Shown here: in pieces, positions 41,267 through 50,193 of the stretch
How the letters are laid out: each line of letters opens with the position of its first letter
Position numbering within the stretch: the first letter of the stretch is position 1
From: Hymenobacter metallicola
GTDB lineage: Bacteria > Bacteroidota > Bacteroidia > Cytophagales > Hymenobacteraceae
Direction: 5' to 3'
NCBI RefSeq assembly: GCF_004745645.1
Contig: NZ_SRMB01000002.1
Coordinates: forward strand, 1,019,270-1,083,269
Length of the DNA stretch: 64,000 nt
Position numbers and translations under genes: made by a program
The notes under the pieces: model-generated
Told to the model about the DNA's origin: nothing
Seen by the model: the letters and a program-made list of their open reading frames with translations, nothing else
The model's database searches: none

Positions 41267-41390
41267 GGACCAGGGTGAGGAGCAGGTTAGCAAAACCCTG
41301 CGGGCCCTGATTCACTACATCAAGGCCCAGTTCCCGGATACGTTTGAGGCCAAGCTCCGGGAATTCGGGTTCCAGAAGGAAAGCTACTAG
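41267..41390 (+). pseudogene. Truncated copy of the 3' end of the lysine-rich protein gene
   Basis: The 124 bases match 39038-39161 with about 14 mismatches and no gaps by my count; the encoded end DQGEEQVSKTLRALIHYIKA, then QFPDTFEAKLREFGFQKESY differs in only three residues. Nothing of the N-terminal part is present. An open frame continues upstream to 41163 but does not resemble the family. Mostly synonymous changes suggest the source was under selection before truncation, or that the copies exchange by gene conversion. Confidence 0.8.
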
Positions 41391-41425
41391 CCCGTAGTGC
41401 GGCTACGGCAGCTCATTTCTGCGGC

Positions 41426-41585
41426 TGTCATCCTGAGCATTAGCGAAGGACCTGCCTCCATGTTCTGATAACACTCGTTCGGTGTGCAAAGCCCTTTACT
41501 GCCTTGGTGGTAAAGGGCTTTTGTGCGTTGGTAGCAGGCTGGGTGGGGCACAGGAGGTAGGTCCTTCGCTTTGCTCAGGATGACA
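41426..41585. repeat. Inverted repeat of an intergenic element enclosing a terminator
   Basis: Left arm 41426-41459 (TGTCATCCTGAGC ... GCGAAGGACCT) and right arm 41553-41585 (AGGTCCTTCGC ... GCTCAGGATGACA) are near-complements ~95 bases apart. A related but degraded stretch (GTGAAGGACC) lies at 39212-39235. Sequence of this form recurs between genes in many Bacteroidota genomes. Confidence 0.65.
41488..41523. terminator. Terminator-like hairpin after the truncated copy
   Basis: AAAGCCCTTTAC (41488-41499) pairs with GTAAAGGGCTTT (41510-41521). It resembles the hairpin at 39264, so it was probably duplicated together with the gene end. Confidence 0.75.
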
Positions 41586-41793
41586 AGCGGGAAAAGGACA
41601 GCGTAGAGTGAGGTCAGTAGGGCCGGCAGGGGCAGAAGGCAGCCGAAGGAGCAGATGGGCCCTGGCGGGGCACACGAGAGGCGGCCGGCTTTGCTAGTCC
41701 GGGAATTTGCGGGTTTTAGGAGTCTGGGCTGACGGGGGTTGAGCCTAAACCTGTAAATTACCTGCTCACACTTCTTTCCCCCCGCTCCCGCTT

Positions 41794-42318
41794 ATGCTGC
41801 CCCAACTCGTTCAAAACGCGCTTAACAAGCAAATTTTCATGGAAGCCCAGTCGTCGCAAGCCTACCTGGCTATGGCTTCCTGGGCCGAGATTCAGCCGGG
41901 CCTGGACGGGGTAACCAACTTCTTTTATCAGCAGAGCGACGAGGAGCGGGTGCACATGCTCAAGCTGATTCGGTACGTGAACGAGCGGGGCGGCTTTGCC
42001 CTGGTGCCGGCCCTGCCCCAGCCCGTGGTTACGTTTCAGTCGTTGAAGCGGGTGTTCGAGGACTTCTTGAAGCACGAAATTGCCGTGTCGGAGAGCATCA
42101 ACGAGCTGGTGGGCCTCACCCTGCAGGAGCGCGACTTTGCCACCCACAACTTTTTGCAGTGGTACGTGTCGGAGCAGCTGGAAGAAGAAGCCCTGGCCCG
42201 CACCCTGAACGACAAGCTGGAGCTGGTCGGCGACGACAAGAGCGGGATTTATATGTTCGACAAGGACATCATGCTGTTTCGGGGCAACACCGCCGCCGAT
42301 GGTGCCAATGGCCGCTAG
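41794..42318 (+). CDS. Ferritin
   Basis: 174 residues, four-helix bundle iron-storage protein. Ferroxidase-type residues are visible: Glu in FMEAQSSQAYLAMASWAE, Glu and His in DEERVHMLKLIRYVNERGG, further Glu/Gln in SESINELVGLTLQERD and WYVSEQLEEEALA. Starts LPQLVQNALNKQIF like bacterial FtnA; no heme-binding Met as in bacterioferritin. Single gene with its own terminator; no Fur-type box identified. Confidence 0.94.
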   Translation: MLPQLVQNALNKQIFMEAQSSQAYLAMASWAEIQPGLDGVTNFFYQQSDEERVHMLKLIRYVNERGGFALVPALPQPVVTFQSLKRVFEDFLKHEIAVSESINELVGLTLQERDFATHNFLQWYVSEQLEEEALARTLNDKLELVGDDKSGIYMFDKDIMLFRGNTAADGANGR

Positions 42319-42358
42319 TAGGCTGGGGGCTACCAGCCACCGCCGCCACCTCACAACC

Positions 42359-42390
42359 ACGCCGCCCGAAGAAATTCAGGCGGCGTTCTT
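42359..42390 (+). terminator. Ferritin gene terminator
   Basis: ACGCCGCC (42359-42366) pairs with GGCGGCGT (42379-42386), followed by a short T stretch; also the end of the convergent gene at 42399. Confidence 0.7.
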
Positions 42391-42398
42391 ATGCTACC

Positions 42399-42827
42399 TC
42401 AAGGCGTAGCGGGCTGACCCAGCAACCACTGCTGGGCATCAGCCTCGCGCTCGAAGGAGCGGTACACCAGCGGCAGGCCCAGCACCTGAGTGGTAATAAA
42501 GGACGTGGCCAGCCGCACCATTACCTCCGTCGATACCACCACGGCTCCGTGGCGGTAGCCGCCTTCCTGGACGGCCAGCGGCAGCCACTGCTGGGCTATC
42601 CACTGCTGCTCGGCCGCCGTGAAGGGCGGCATTACCCGCTGATCGACCAGGATCCGGCTCCAGTTGAACCGCACCAGGGCCAGGCGCATGTGGGTGAATA
42701 CCGCCTGAGTTTCTTCCAGCCGCCGCTCCTGGGCGCTCCAGCTAACCCGCAGAAAGCCCTGCGGGTCCTGCAGCAAGCGGGCAGCAGTATTCTCAAAGTA
42801 AAGCTTAGGGGTGCGGGAGCTGGGCAT
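42399..42827 (-). CDS. Hypothetical protein
   Basis: 142 residues, no signal peptide. Contains RVSWSAQERRLEETQAVFTHMRLAL and a later VVVSTEVMVRLATSFI. The alternating beta/helix pattern resembles the STAS-like SpoIIAA proteins common in Hymenobacter, but I cannot confirm it. Convergent with the ferritin gene; ATG at 42827. Confidence 0.6.
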   Translation of the reverse strand: MPSSRTPKLYFENTAARLLQDPQGFLRVSWSAQERRLEETQAVFTHMRLALVRFNWSRILVDQRVMPPFTAAEQQWIAQQWLPLAVQEGGYRHGAVVVSTEVMVRLATSFITTQVLGLPLVYRSFEREADAQQWLLGQPATP

Positions 42828-43332
42828 TACCGGACAAATATACGGCCGGCCGATTCAATACTGCCCCAGGTGGCGCCGCGTTGGGCAGTAGCCCCGGTTG
42901 CCGGGAAACCCCGGCAGCTGCGGAAAGCTGGCAGCTGGCATCCGCTTATTCTGTAGCTTCGGTTAGCGCGGGTGCGGGCCTGGGTGGCCTAATAACCCGG
43001 CGGCCCCGGCCCCCACCATCATCCTGTCTGGCCTAACCACCGAGTAGCGTTTCCCTGCATGATTCTGGCCTCGCTCGTGATATTGGCGAAGTACGGGGCC
43101 ACGCTTGGCCTACTGTGGTGGCGGTGTCGTCCTGTACCCGTGCTGCCCCGCTGGTGCTGCGGCTGAATCGGCGGCGCACGGCTTCCCTCCTGGCTGGGCC
43201 CAACCGAGTACATGCCGGGTTGGAACATACCGACGCTGGCTAGCTTGCTGGCGTAAGCCAGGACTACTTCCTCGAATCGCCCGGCAGCTAGATACGCAAC
43301 GGCAGCCCGGCTTGCTGCCCAACCGGTGCCTT
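42828..43332. other. 505-base gap with no recognisable feature
   Basis: GC-rich, with several short overlapping open frames on both strands that do not look coding. No RNA gene, repeat or strong hairpin was recognised. Promoters for the divergent flanking genes must lie here. Confidence 0.4.
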
Positions 43333-43941
43333 ATGACGAACTCCCCGAAACCCGCCCTGCCTTCGGCCGCCGTGCTAGCCGGCTACAACGCCGTACCCAG
43401 CGTGCTGTGGTCGGTGCTGGGGCTGCTGCCAGTGAGCCTGTTTTGCTACCAGCACATGGCCAGGCCCTGGCTATGCGGACTGTTGGGGGTAAGCCTGCTG
43501 GTGTATGCGCTGCCCCGGGCCTGGTTCGGGTGGTGGCAGCTTAGCCACGCGGTGCGGCCGTATCAGCGGCTGGGCGTACCGCTGGTCAACCTCTTTACCC
43601 AGCACGGCGGGCTGGTCAATGCCCTGCTGCGGCGCCGCTACCCGCAGTACCGCCACGTCCGCAACCGGGCTACGCTGCGGGCATTGGTGACCGGTAGCTA
43701 CCATATGGAGCGGTTTCATCTGGCCCTGCTGGTGTTTTTCGCCTTGGCGAGCTTTTACGCGCTGGGGCGGGGCTACGCGGGGTGGGCCGCGCTGATTCTG
43801 GTTACCAACGTGGGCTATAATCTGTACCCGGTCTGGCTACAGCAGTACTTGCGCCTACGCCTACCAACCGCTTCCGTGCCCCGCCCCCCTGCTGCCCCCG
43901 GAGCTACGCCCCGCAGCGCGCCACCGGAAGACGAGCGGTAA
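43333..43941 (+). CDS. Membrane protein resembling glycosyl-4,4'-diaponeurosporenoate acyltransferase (CrtO)
   Basis: 202 residues from the ATG at 43333; the frame extends upstream to 43105 but without protein-like sequence. Two pairs of membrane segments flank a basic loop. The end of the protein, SYHMERFHLALLVFFALASFYAL ... NVGYNLYPVWLQQYLRLRL, resembles the CrtO-type acyltransferases that esterify carotenoid glycosides (N.YP..LQ.Y.R.R). No other carotenoid genes are near. Family call moderately sure, substrate not. Confidence 0.55.
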   Translation: MTNSPKPALPSAAVLAGYNAVPSVLWSVLGLLPVSLFCYQHMARPWLCGLLGVSLLVYALPRAWFGWWQLSHAVRPYQRLGVPLVNLFTQHGGLVNALLRRRYPQYRHVRNRATLRALVTGSYHMERFHLALLVFFALASFYALGRGYAGWAALILVTNVGYNLYPVWLQQYLRLRLPTASVPRPPAAPGATPRSAPPEDER

Positions 43942-44056
43942 CAGCCTACCGGCCCAGCATTTACCGCTCCATTGGCTATACCCTACGCCTGCTTTCGTAT
44001 CGACGAGGCCCAGGCTGAGGGCCTCTGCCCTGATGACGCAAAAGCTGGCGTAGTGC

Positions 44057-44938
44057 TTACTGCGCGAAGTAGTGCCCCTGCTCCAGGTCGTCAAACAAGC
44101 TGGGGTGGGTGGGTTCCCAGCCCAGGCGCTGCTGAGTCAGGGCGCTGGAGGCCGTCAGGCCCAAGCCCACGAAGCGACTCATCCAGCCGAAGTGCTCGGG
44201 AGCTTCCTCCGCCGTTTTGGATACCACCGGCACGTTGAGGTGGCGGCCGATAAGGGCAGCTATGTCGCGCAGCCGGATACCTTCATCGGCTACGCCGTGG
44301 TACCGGGCCCCAGCCGTGCCCTGTTCCAGCGCCAGGCGGTAGAGGCGGGCCGCATCCAGGCGGTGCACGGCGGGCCAGCAATTGAGCCCCTCGCCCACGT
44401 AAGCCGACACGCCCTTCTCGCGGGCAATGTTGATGAGCGTCGGCACGAAGCCGTGGTCATTCCGGTCGTGGACGGAAGCCGACAGGCGTATCACCATGGC
44501 GCGCACTCCCTGCTCTACCAGCTCCAGGGCCGCCGGCTCCGACAGCCGGTGCAAGGCCGTGAGGTTATCGTCTTCGGTGACGGGACGGCCCAGGTTGAAG
44601 CCCGCCAGCCCGGCCGTGACGAGCAGGGGCCGGTCGGAACCGGCCAGGACTTCGCCCAGCGCGGCAATGGCCTGCCGGTCAGTTTGCCCAGCCGTTTCAT
44701 AGGCCGAGAAGTCGTGGTTGAAGGCCGTGTGGATGACGCCGCCGGCCGCCTCAGCTCCGCGTCGCAGACTATCGAGGTCTTCGAGCGTACCATGGTGCAC
44801 TTCGGCTCCCGCGGCCAGCAGGGCCTGGGCCCCGGCCTCGGAGCGGGTGAGGCCGAGCACCTGGTGGCCCGCGCCGAGTAATTCCTGAACAATGGCTGAG
44901 CCGATAAAGCCCGTAGCGCCGGTTACGAAAACACGCAT
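44057..44938 (-). CDS. NAD(P)-dependent SDR/epimerase family protein
   Basis: 293 residues from the ATG at 44938 (MRVFVTGATGFIGSAIVQELL). The Rossmann motif TGATGFIG is intact, with QVLGLTRS for cofactor specificity. The usual YxxxK is not evident at the expected position, so this is an atypical SDR of the kind often annotated as an oxidoreductase of unknown substrate. Lies just downstream of an AraC regulator on the same strand, ~110 bases apart; the regulator may control it. Confidence 0.83.
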   Translation of the reverse strand: MRVFVTGATGFIGSAIVQELLGAGHQVLGLTRSEAGAQALLAAGAEVHHGTLEDLDSLRRGAEAAGGVIHTAFNHDFSAYETAGQTDRQAIAALGEVLAGSDRPLLVTAGLAGFNLGRPVTEDDNLTALHRLSEPAALELVEQGVRAMVIRLSASVHDRNDHGFVPTLINIAREKGVSAYVGEGLNCWPAVHRLDAARLYRLALEQGTAGARYHGVADEGIRLRDIAALIGRHLNVPVVSKTAEEAPEHFGWMSRFVGLGLTASSALTQQRLGWEPTHPSLFDDLEQGHYFAQ

Positions 44939-45049
44939 GGTATGGTCCTTTGAAAGTGAGGGCACTATTTACTTCTCAAAGGTCCGGGACGCGGGCGGCG
45001 GCGGCATTGCGCGAGTCAAACCATCTACTGTATCATTCAAACAATAGCC

Positions 45050-45979
45050 TTAGCTACGGAAGTCGCCGGGGGTCAGGGAGGTCTGGCGCTTGAAGAAGTT
45101 GCAGAAGTGGGCCACGTCGGCAAAGCCCAGGCTGTCGGCAATTTCGGAGACGGTCCAGTTGGTTTGCTTCAGCAGCATCTTGGCTTCCTGGGCCACCCGG
45201 CCGCCAATCAGCTCAGTGGTGGTATGGCCGGTGGTGTCTTTCAGCACCCGGTTGAGGTGGTTGACGTGCACGGCCAGCACATCGGCGTAGTCCTTGGCCG
45301 TGCGCAGGCGCAGCTGCTGCTGGGGCGTAGCCAGGGGAAACTGTCGTTCGAGCAACTCCCCAAACAGGACCGTAACCCGGGCCGAGGCACTGTGCGCCGG
45401 GGCCGGCGCCGGCTCGGGGTGCAGCTTCTGCCCCCGGTGAATCAGCTCCCAGAGGTAGGTGCGCAGCAGGTCGTATTTATAGGTATAGGCAGAAGCAATT
45501 TCCTCGGCCATTTTCTCAAAAATAGCTTCAACAGCCGCGTATTCGGCGTCCGTTACTTCCAGCACGGGTGTGCTGCCCGGCTGAAAAATGGGCAGCTCTT
45601 CCAGAGCTACCCCTCCCTTGGCCGGCAGCAGAAAATCTTCGGTGAAGATGCAGAAGTAGCCCGTTTGGTTTAGGTCGTGGGGTTGCCAGCGGTAGGGCAC
45701 CCGGGAGGAGGCGAACCACAAGCCATTACGCTCGACTTCCACGGCCTTGTCGGCATACTCGACCAGGCTACGGCCCCGGATCAGGCTGAGCTTGTAGAAG
45801 GCCCGCCGGTCGAACGTCATATGGGGCTTGTTGGGGTAAGTGCGCATCAGGTCCGACACCCGGAAGATGTTGAAGTGCCCGATTTCCCGCTCCGCAATGG
45901 CCCCCGGCGCCGGACTAGCCGCTACGTCGGGCATGGTGGCGAACTTGGCATAGAAGGCTTCGAGGGAGTTGGGCTTCAT
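45050..45979 (-). CDS. AraC family transcriptional regulator
   Basis: 309 residues. N-terminal cupin-like sensor domain (REIGHFNIFRVSDL), C-terminal double helix-turn-helix (TVSEIADSLGFADVAHFCNFF followed by KRQTSLTPGDFRS). Located directly upstream of the SDR gene at 44057 on the same strand, suggesting a local switch. Ligand unknown. Confidence 0.9.
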   Translation of the reverse strand: MKPNSLEAFYAKFATMPDVAASPAPGAIAEREIGHFNIFRVSDLMRTYPNKPHMTFDRRAFYKLSLIRGRSLVEYADKAVEVERNGLWFASSRVPYRWQPHDLNQTGYFCIFTEDFLLPAKGGVALEELPIFQPGSTPVLEVTDAEYAAVEAIFEKMAEEIASAYTYKYDLLRTYLWELIHRGQKLHPEPAPAPAHSASARVTVLFGELLERQFPLATPQQQLRLRTAKDYADVLAVHVNHLNRVLKDTTGHTTTELIGGRVAQEAKMLLKQTNWTVSEIADSLGFADVAHFCNFFKRQTSLTPGDFRS

Positions 45980-46146
45980 CCTGAGCAGCTGTAAAATTCA
46001 AAGCCAAGGTACAGCTTCTCGGCTTGTCTTTTGGATACAGACATTGTTTCCTGCAAGCCCGGCCCTGCTGGCTGCCCCCCTGGCCAACGCAGAGCCGACG
46101 GGTTGCGGCAGCGGAGCTTCGGACGCGAAGCCATACATTGCAGCCT

Positions 46147-46845
46147 ATGAATATAAAAGCATGGGCCATGCCCTTTCTGCTTTCACTCGGCGGGCTTACC
46201 GGCAGTTGCGGCAGCTCGGCTACGGAAATTCAGGCTGAGGCCGGTGTTACCACGCCAATGCCCGCTGCGCCCGCCGCAGTTACCCCGGCAGCTTGCCGCC
46301 TGCCCGTTTACAACATCAGTGCAGAAAAGGAGCGGCATCCGGAAAGTCAGCGGCTCTCGGATGCGGTGGTAGCAAGGCTGGCGAAGCAGAACCCGCAGCT
46401 GCCCCACGTATTCGCGGAGTATAACCACCGCTGGAACCTGTACGCCCTGGATACCGTGCGCTGCCAGGGCTTTCTGCTCGTTCCCATGTTATACCAGGAG
46501 TACGACTATTACGCCGACATCTACTACCTGACGCTTACCCCCGACGGACGCAAGGTGCTGGACTGGGCTGTAGTGGCGGCCACCGGTGGCGACGAGGGCT
46601 GGAAGGCCACGGCCCAGATGCAGCAGGATACCGACGGCCGCCTGCGCGTTACCGCTACCGTGCAGGATACAGAAGGCGGCGACAGCTACGTGCCCGTTTC
46701 CCGGGACTCCGTCGTGGTGGCCTACGCCCTGACCCCCCGAGGCCGCATCGTGCGCACCCTGCTCGACAGTGTGCACAAAGACCTGCCCAAGCTGACCGAA
46801 GAAGAATATTTTAAGCTTTCGGCTTCGGCAGACAGCGCCCCCTAA
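46147..46845 (+). CDS. Lipoprotein of unknown function
   Basis: 232 residues from the ATG at 46147 (MNIKAWAMPFLL); lipobox GSCGS gives a lipidated Cys near 21. A ~30-residue Ala/Pro-rich linker, then a beta-rich domain (FAEYNHRWNLYALDTVRCQGFLL and LDWAVVAATGGDEGWKATAQM). No known family recognised; outer- or inner-membrane tethered. Confidence 0.65.
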   Translation: MNIKAWAMPFLLSLGGLTGSCGSSATEIQAEAGVTTPMPAAPAAVTPAACRLPVYNISAEKERHPESQRLSDAVVARLAKQNPQLPHVFAEYNHRWNLYALDTVRCQGFLLVPMLYQEYDYYADIYYLTLTPDGRKVLDWAVVAATGGDEGWKATAQMQQDTDGRLRVTATVQDTEGGDSYVPVSRDSVVVAYALTPRGRIVRTLLDSVHKDLPKLTEEEYFKLSASADSAP

Positions 46846-47078
46846 TCCTCCGAGGCCCCACACTGCTATTCGGGAGCCGACTCCTGCAAGCTTACTGGTT
46901 TAAGTTCGCTAGCGAGCAGCTTGGGGTGGCAGCTCCGGCCGGCCGCTGGAAATTAATTCATAAAACAAGCTGGAAAGAAGCGTAAAAATCGAGCGAAAAC
47001 ACACTCACACAGCTTGCAATTCAAGTTTTGTTGCGTTATTTGTTGCTCTATTAATTCACTTTCTCTAACTCCCACAAC

Positions 47079-47732
47079 ATGAAAAATTTTACGCGCGCAT
47101 TTTTCTTTCTGGTTGCTTTCCTGCTGACGGCTTCCGTGAGCATGGCCCAGGCTACCTACCCCACGGTGGGCATCATCGGCTCGGCTACCGCCAAAGGCTG
47201 GGATGCTTCTACGGCTATGACGGCCGGCACGGGTGCTAACAACCACCAGTGGACGATTACGCTGCCCCTGACAGTTGGCGAAGCGAAGTTCCGCGCTAAC
47301 GATGCCTGGACCGTAAACTGGGGCGCCAACACCTTCCCCGCTGGCGTCGGTACCCAGGATGGCCCAAACATTCCGATTGCCACGGCTGGCAACTACACCG
47401 TAACGTTCAACGACATCACCGGTGCTTACCAGTTCACCCGCATCACCTCGACGGCTAACCAGCTGCAGAACACGACGACCTTCAACCTGGCGCTGCTGCC
47501 CAACCCCGCCAGCGAAACGATGCGCGTAGCATACGACCTGCCCACGGCCACCACGGCCGCTGTTTCGGTGCACAACCTGCTGGGTCAGTCGGTACGTGCG
47601 CTGACGGCTGTACGTCAGGGTGCTGGTCAGCAAGAGCAGCGCGTTTCGCTGCAGGGCCTCACCGCCGGCATCTATGTAGTGCGCCTCCAGGCTGGCACGC
47701 AGGTGCAGACGGCTCGCCTGTTGGTGAAGTAG
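47079..47732 (+). CDS. Small secreted protein: SusE-like domain plus T9SS sorting domain
   Basis: 217 residues. Signal peptide ending SMAQ; residues ~22-125 resemble the SusE/SusF carbohydrate-binding domain (GIIGSATAKGWDAST and WTVNWGANTFPAGVGTQ, then PIATAGNYTVTFNDITGAYQF). A T9SS type A domain follows (LLPNPASETMRVAYDLP, VHNLLGQSVR, GLTAGIYVVRLQAG). Single gene with a strong terminator. Codons are simple and uniform (GCT, ACC), suggesting high expression. Probably a surface or released glycan-binding protein; no SusCD pair is adjacent. Confidence 0.83.
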   Translation: MKNFTRAFFFLVAFLLTASVSMAQATYPTVGIIGSATAKGWDASTAMTAGTGANNHQWTITLPLTVGEAKFRANDAWTVNWGANTFPAGVGTQDGPNIPIATAGNYTVTFNDITGAYQFTRITSTANQLQNTTTFNLALLPNPASETMRVAYDLPTATTAAVSVHNLLGQSVRALTAVRQGAGQQEQRVSLQGLTAGIYVVRLQAGTQVQTARLLVK

Positions 47733-47768
47733 TCTTCTCGACCAGGGCCCGAGCCCACTTCTTTGTAA

Positions 47769-47806
47769 CCGAGGCATCCGACTTGTGCGGATGCCTCGGT
47801 TTTTTT
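47769..47806 (+). terminator. Terminator of the SusE-like T9SS gene
   Basis: CCGAGGCATCCG (47769-47780) pairs with CGGATGCCTCGG (47788-47799), followed by seven T residues. Confidence 0.92.
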
Positions 47807-47929
47807 ACGGCTGTTTGTGAAGTTGTTAGCAGCATGCCCGTTGGTTCAGGCACTCCCGTTGTGCCTTGGTAAGCTGGGCTGGCATTATTTTTCGATTGGT
47901 ATCCTAACAACACTTCTTTATCTACTTGT

Positions 47930-48538
47930 ATGAAATACACCCTTACGCATTCCTTATTCCTAGGCCTCTCTCTGTTACTGGCTACCGGCTGCGACAAAGA
48001 AGACGAGCAAGACCCGACCCCCGAGCCCCTACCCGAGCCCACCGTTGTTTACAACCGCTCGATAGTGTACGCCGACAATGGGCAGCGCCGGGATACGGTG
48101 TTCCAGGCCAAGCAAGTTGTGGCGACTTCCATCCAGAACAAGACTGATTTCTATGTGCGCGTGGCTCCAGCCACCTCCTCGGAAACGGTGAGCTTCATCC
48201 TCGACCGGACCAAGATCAAGGCCTCCCTGGTAGGCAGCTACACGCTGAAGAACATGAAGAACTTTGACGTGCAAGACGCGGACGTCACCTACTCGTATCG
48301 GTTAGCCGAAAATCTGGGTGGGGGCACGGTTCTCTTCTTTAGCAAGGGACAGAATCTTACCGGGAACCTTATCATCACGGCCTACGACGCTAAGCGGCAG
48401 TTGCTCAGCGGCTCGTACGACGTCATCATGCCCGGCAACTACGACCCGACTGTGGCATACAGCAGCTTCCCCAAGCGGCGGTGTGATATTACGCTCCGGG
48501 GCAGCTTCACGAATATTCCGCTGAAAACGGAGGAGTAA
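47930..48538 (+). CDS. Lipoprotein of unknown function
   Basis: 202 residues; signal and lipobox ATGC (Cys ~21), then a Pro/Glu linker (DPTPEPLPEPT). Beta-rich remainder with three similar strands (VSFILDRTKIKASLVGSY; VTYSYRLAENLGGGTVLFFS). No family recognised. Own terminator downstream; probably a single-gene unit. Confidence 0.65.
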   Translation: MKYTLTHSLFLGLSLLLATGCDKEDEQDPTPEPLPEPTVVYNRSIVYADNGQRRDTVFQAKQVVATSIQNKTDFYVRVAPATSSETVSFILDRTKIKASLVGSYTLKNMKNFDVQDADVTYSYRLAENLGGGTVLFFSKGQNLTGNLIITAYDAKRQLLSGSYDVIMPGNYDPTVAYSSFPKRRCDITLRGSFTNIPLKTEE

Positions 48539-48580
48539 CCAACTGAGCCGGCCGTGGCTCAAGTACCGCTCTGGCTTCTA

Positions 48581-48625
48581 TGACCAGGCCCGCGTTATCT
48601 ACAACGCGGGCCTGGTCATTTTTTT
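48581..48625 (+). terminator. Terminator, 16-bp perfect stem
   Basis: TGACCAGGCCCGCGTT (48581-48596) pairs exactly with 48603-48618, followed by seven T residues. Confidence 0.9.
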
Positions 48626-48761
48626 AGCCGGCTTAAGAAAACACCCCAGGCAACCCGGACGGGTGCCCGGGCATCTGAGGGCTACAACATTACCCACGTA
48701 AGCAGTAGCTTGAGGCGGCTGCGTGAGTGGCCCACTGTACTTGTCGTCCTTACTCTTGTCT

Positions 48762-50024
48762 ATGCCCCTTTTTACCAAACGGCTGCTCCTGGCGGCATCC
48801 TTGTTCCTGCTGACCCTGCCCGTGCTGGCCGCGGCACCCGCCGATTCGGCCGCTTTCAACGTGGAGGCGGCTACCCAGCACTACCTCAACACCCTGACGC
48901 CGGCCCAGAAAGCCAGCTCCGACGCCTACTTCGAGGGCGGCTACTGGCTCACCCTGTGGCGGGAGCTGTACGCGCTGGGCCTAGCGGCCGTGTTTTTGGT
49001 GCTGGGCCTCTCACCCCGCCTGAAATCCTGGACCCAGCGCCTTCCCACCAAGGTGCTCCCGACGCTGGCTTACATTGCCCTCTACCTACTGCTGGCACAT
49101 GTGCTTACTTACCCGTTAAGCATCTACGACGATTACTTTCGGGAGCACCAGTATGGGCTGTCTAACCAGAGTTTCGGGCAGTGGCTATCCGACGATCTGA
49201 AGAGCCTGGCCGTATCAGTAGTGGCGGGCAGTGTGGTCATCCTGATCTTGTACGTGGCCATCCGGCGCACGGGGCGGCGCTGGTGGGTGTGGGCTACGGC
49301 GCTGGCGGCCATTTTTCTGGTTGTGCAGGTGTTTGTGTCGCCCATCTATATCCGGCCGTTGTTCAACAAGTACACCAACCTGCCGGCCGGCCCCGTGCGC
49401 GACCAAATCCTGAGCATGGCCCGGGCCAACGGCGTACCGGCCGATAACGTGTATCTGTTTGATGCCTCGCGGCAGAGCAAGCGCATCAGCGCCAACGTGA
49501 GCGGGCTGGGCAGCACCATCCGCGTGTCGCTCAACGACAACCTGCTTAACCGCTGCACGCCCGCCGAGGTGCAGGCCGTCATGGGCCACGAGCTGGGCCA
49601 TTACGTACTCAACCACATTCCCAAGATGCTGATTTTCTTCGTCTTGATTGTGGGCCTGGGCTTGTGGTTTGTCGACTGGGCCTTCCACCGTCTACTGGGC
49701 CGCTACGGTGCCCGCTGGGGCATCAGCAGCATCGGCGACGTGGGCGGACTGCCGCTGGTAGCAGCTCTGTTCAGCGTATTCACCTTCTTTGCCCAGCCCG
49801 GCTTCAATACCATTATCCGGACCCAGGAACAGGAAGCCGATGTATTTGGCCTGAATGCCGCCCGCCAGCCCGACGGGTTTGCCTCCACGGCTATGAAGCT
49901 CTCGGAATACCGTAAAATTGACCCCAGCCCCTGGGAAGAAGCCATTTTCTTCGACCACCCCAGCGGCCGTACCCGGGTGCTGACGGCCATGCGCTGGAAG
50001 GCCGAACACCTACAGGACAAGTAA
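48762..50024 (+). CDS. M48 family zinc metallopeptidase (Ste24-like)
   Basis: 420 residues from the ATG at 48762 (MPLFTKRLLLA); frames to earlier starts add uninformative residues. Signal-like N-terminus, then several membrane segments. The catalytic HEXXH is GHELGHYVLNH; the third ligand Glu is in EQEADVFGLNAARQPDG. Resembles Ste24/CAAX-protease-type M48 enzymes of the inner membrane, which cleave misfolded or lipid-modified proteins; the precise role here is unknown. Confidence 0.9.
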   Translation: MPLFTKRLLLAASLFLLTLPVLAAAPADSAAFNVEAATQHYLNTLTPAQKASSDAYFEGGYWLTLWRELYALGLAAVFLVLGLSPRLKSWTQRLPTKVLPTLAYIALYLLLAHVLTYPLSIYDDYFREHQYGLSNQSFGQWLSDDLKSLAVSVVAGSVVILILYVAIRRTGRRWWVWATALAAIFLVVQVFVSPIYIRPLFNKYTNLPAGPVRDQILSMARANGVPADNVYLFDASRQSKRISANVSGLGSTIRVSLNDNLLNRCTPAEVQAVMGHELGHYVLNHIPKMLIFFVLIVGLGLWFVDWAFHRLLGRYGARWGISSIGDVGGLPLVAALFSVFTFFAQPGFNTIIRTQEQEADVFGLNAARQPDGFASTAMKLSEYRKIDPSPWEEAIFFDHPSGRTRVLTAMRWKAEHLQDK

Positions 50025-50193
50025 GAGAGCGGCTACCCGCGGCCAAGCCCGGCGCGGCTTCCGTACAAGGCAGTAGCCCGCGCACAGTAACAGACTGCGA
50101 CTCTGTATCTTGCTTGCACCCTGGCCCTTTACCCCGGTGAGCATACGTGGGTAGGGCGTGTTTTGTAGTGGTTTGTCCAAGTACCCGCCGCTT

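Noticed and set aside
43105..43332. Upstream extension of the acyltransferase-like frame
   Set aside because: Cys/Trp/Pro-rich translation without membrane-protein character; ATG at 43333 fits the family better.
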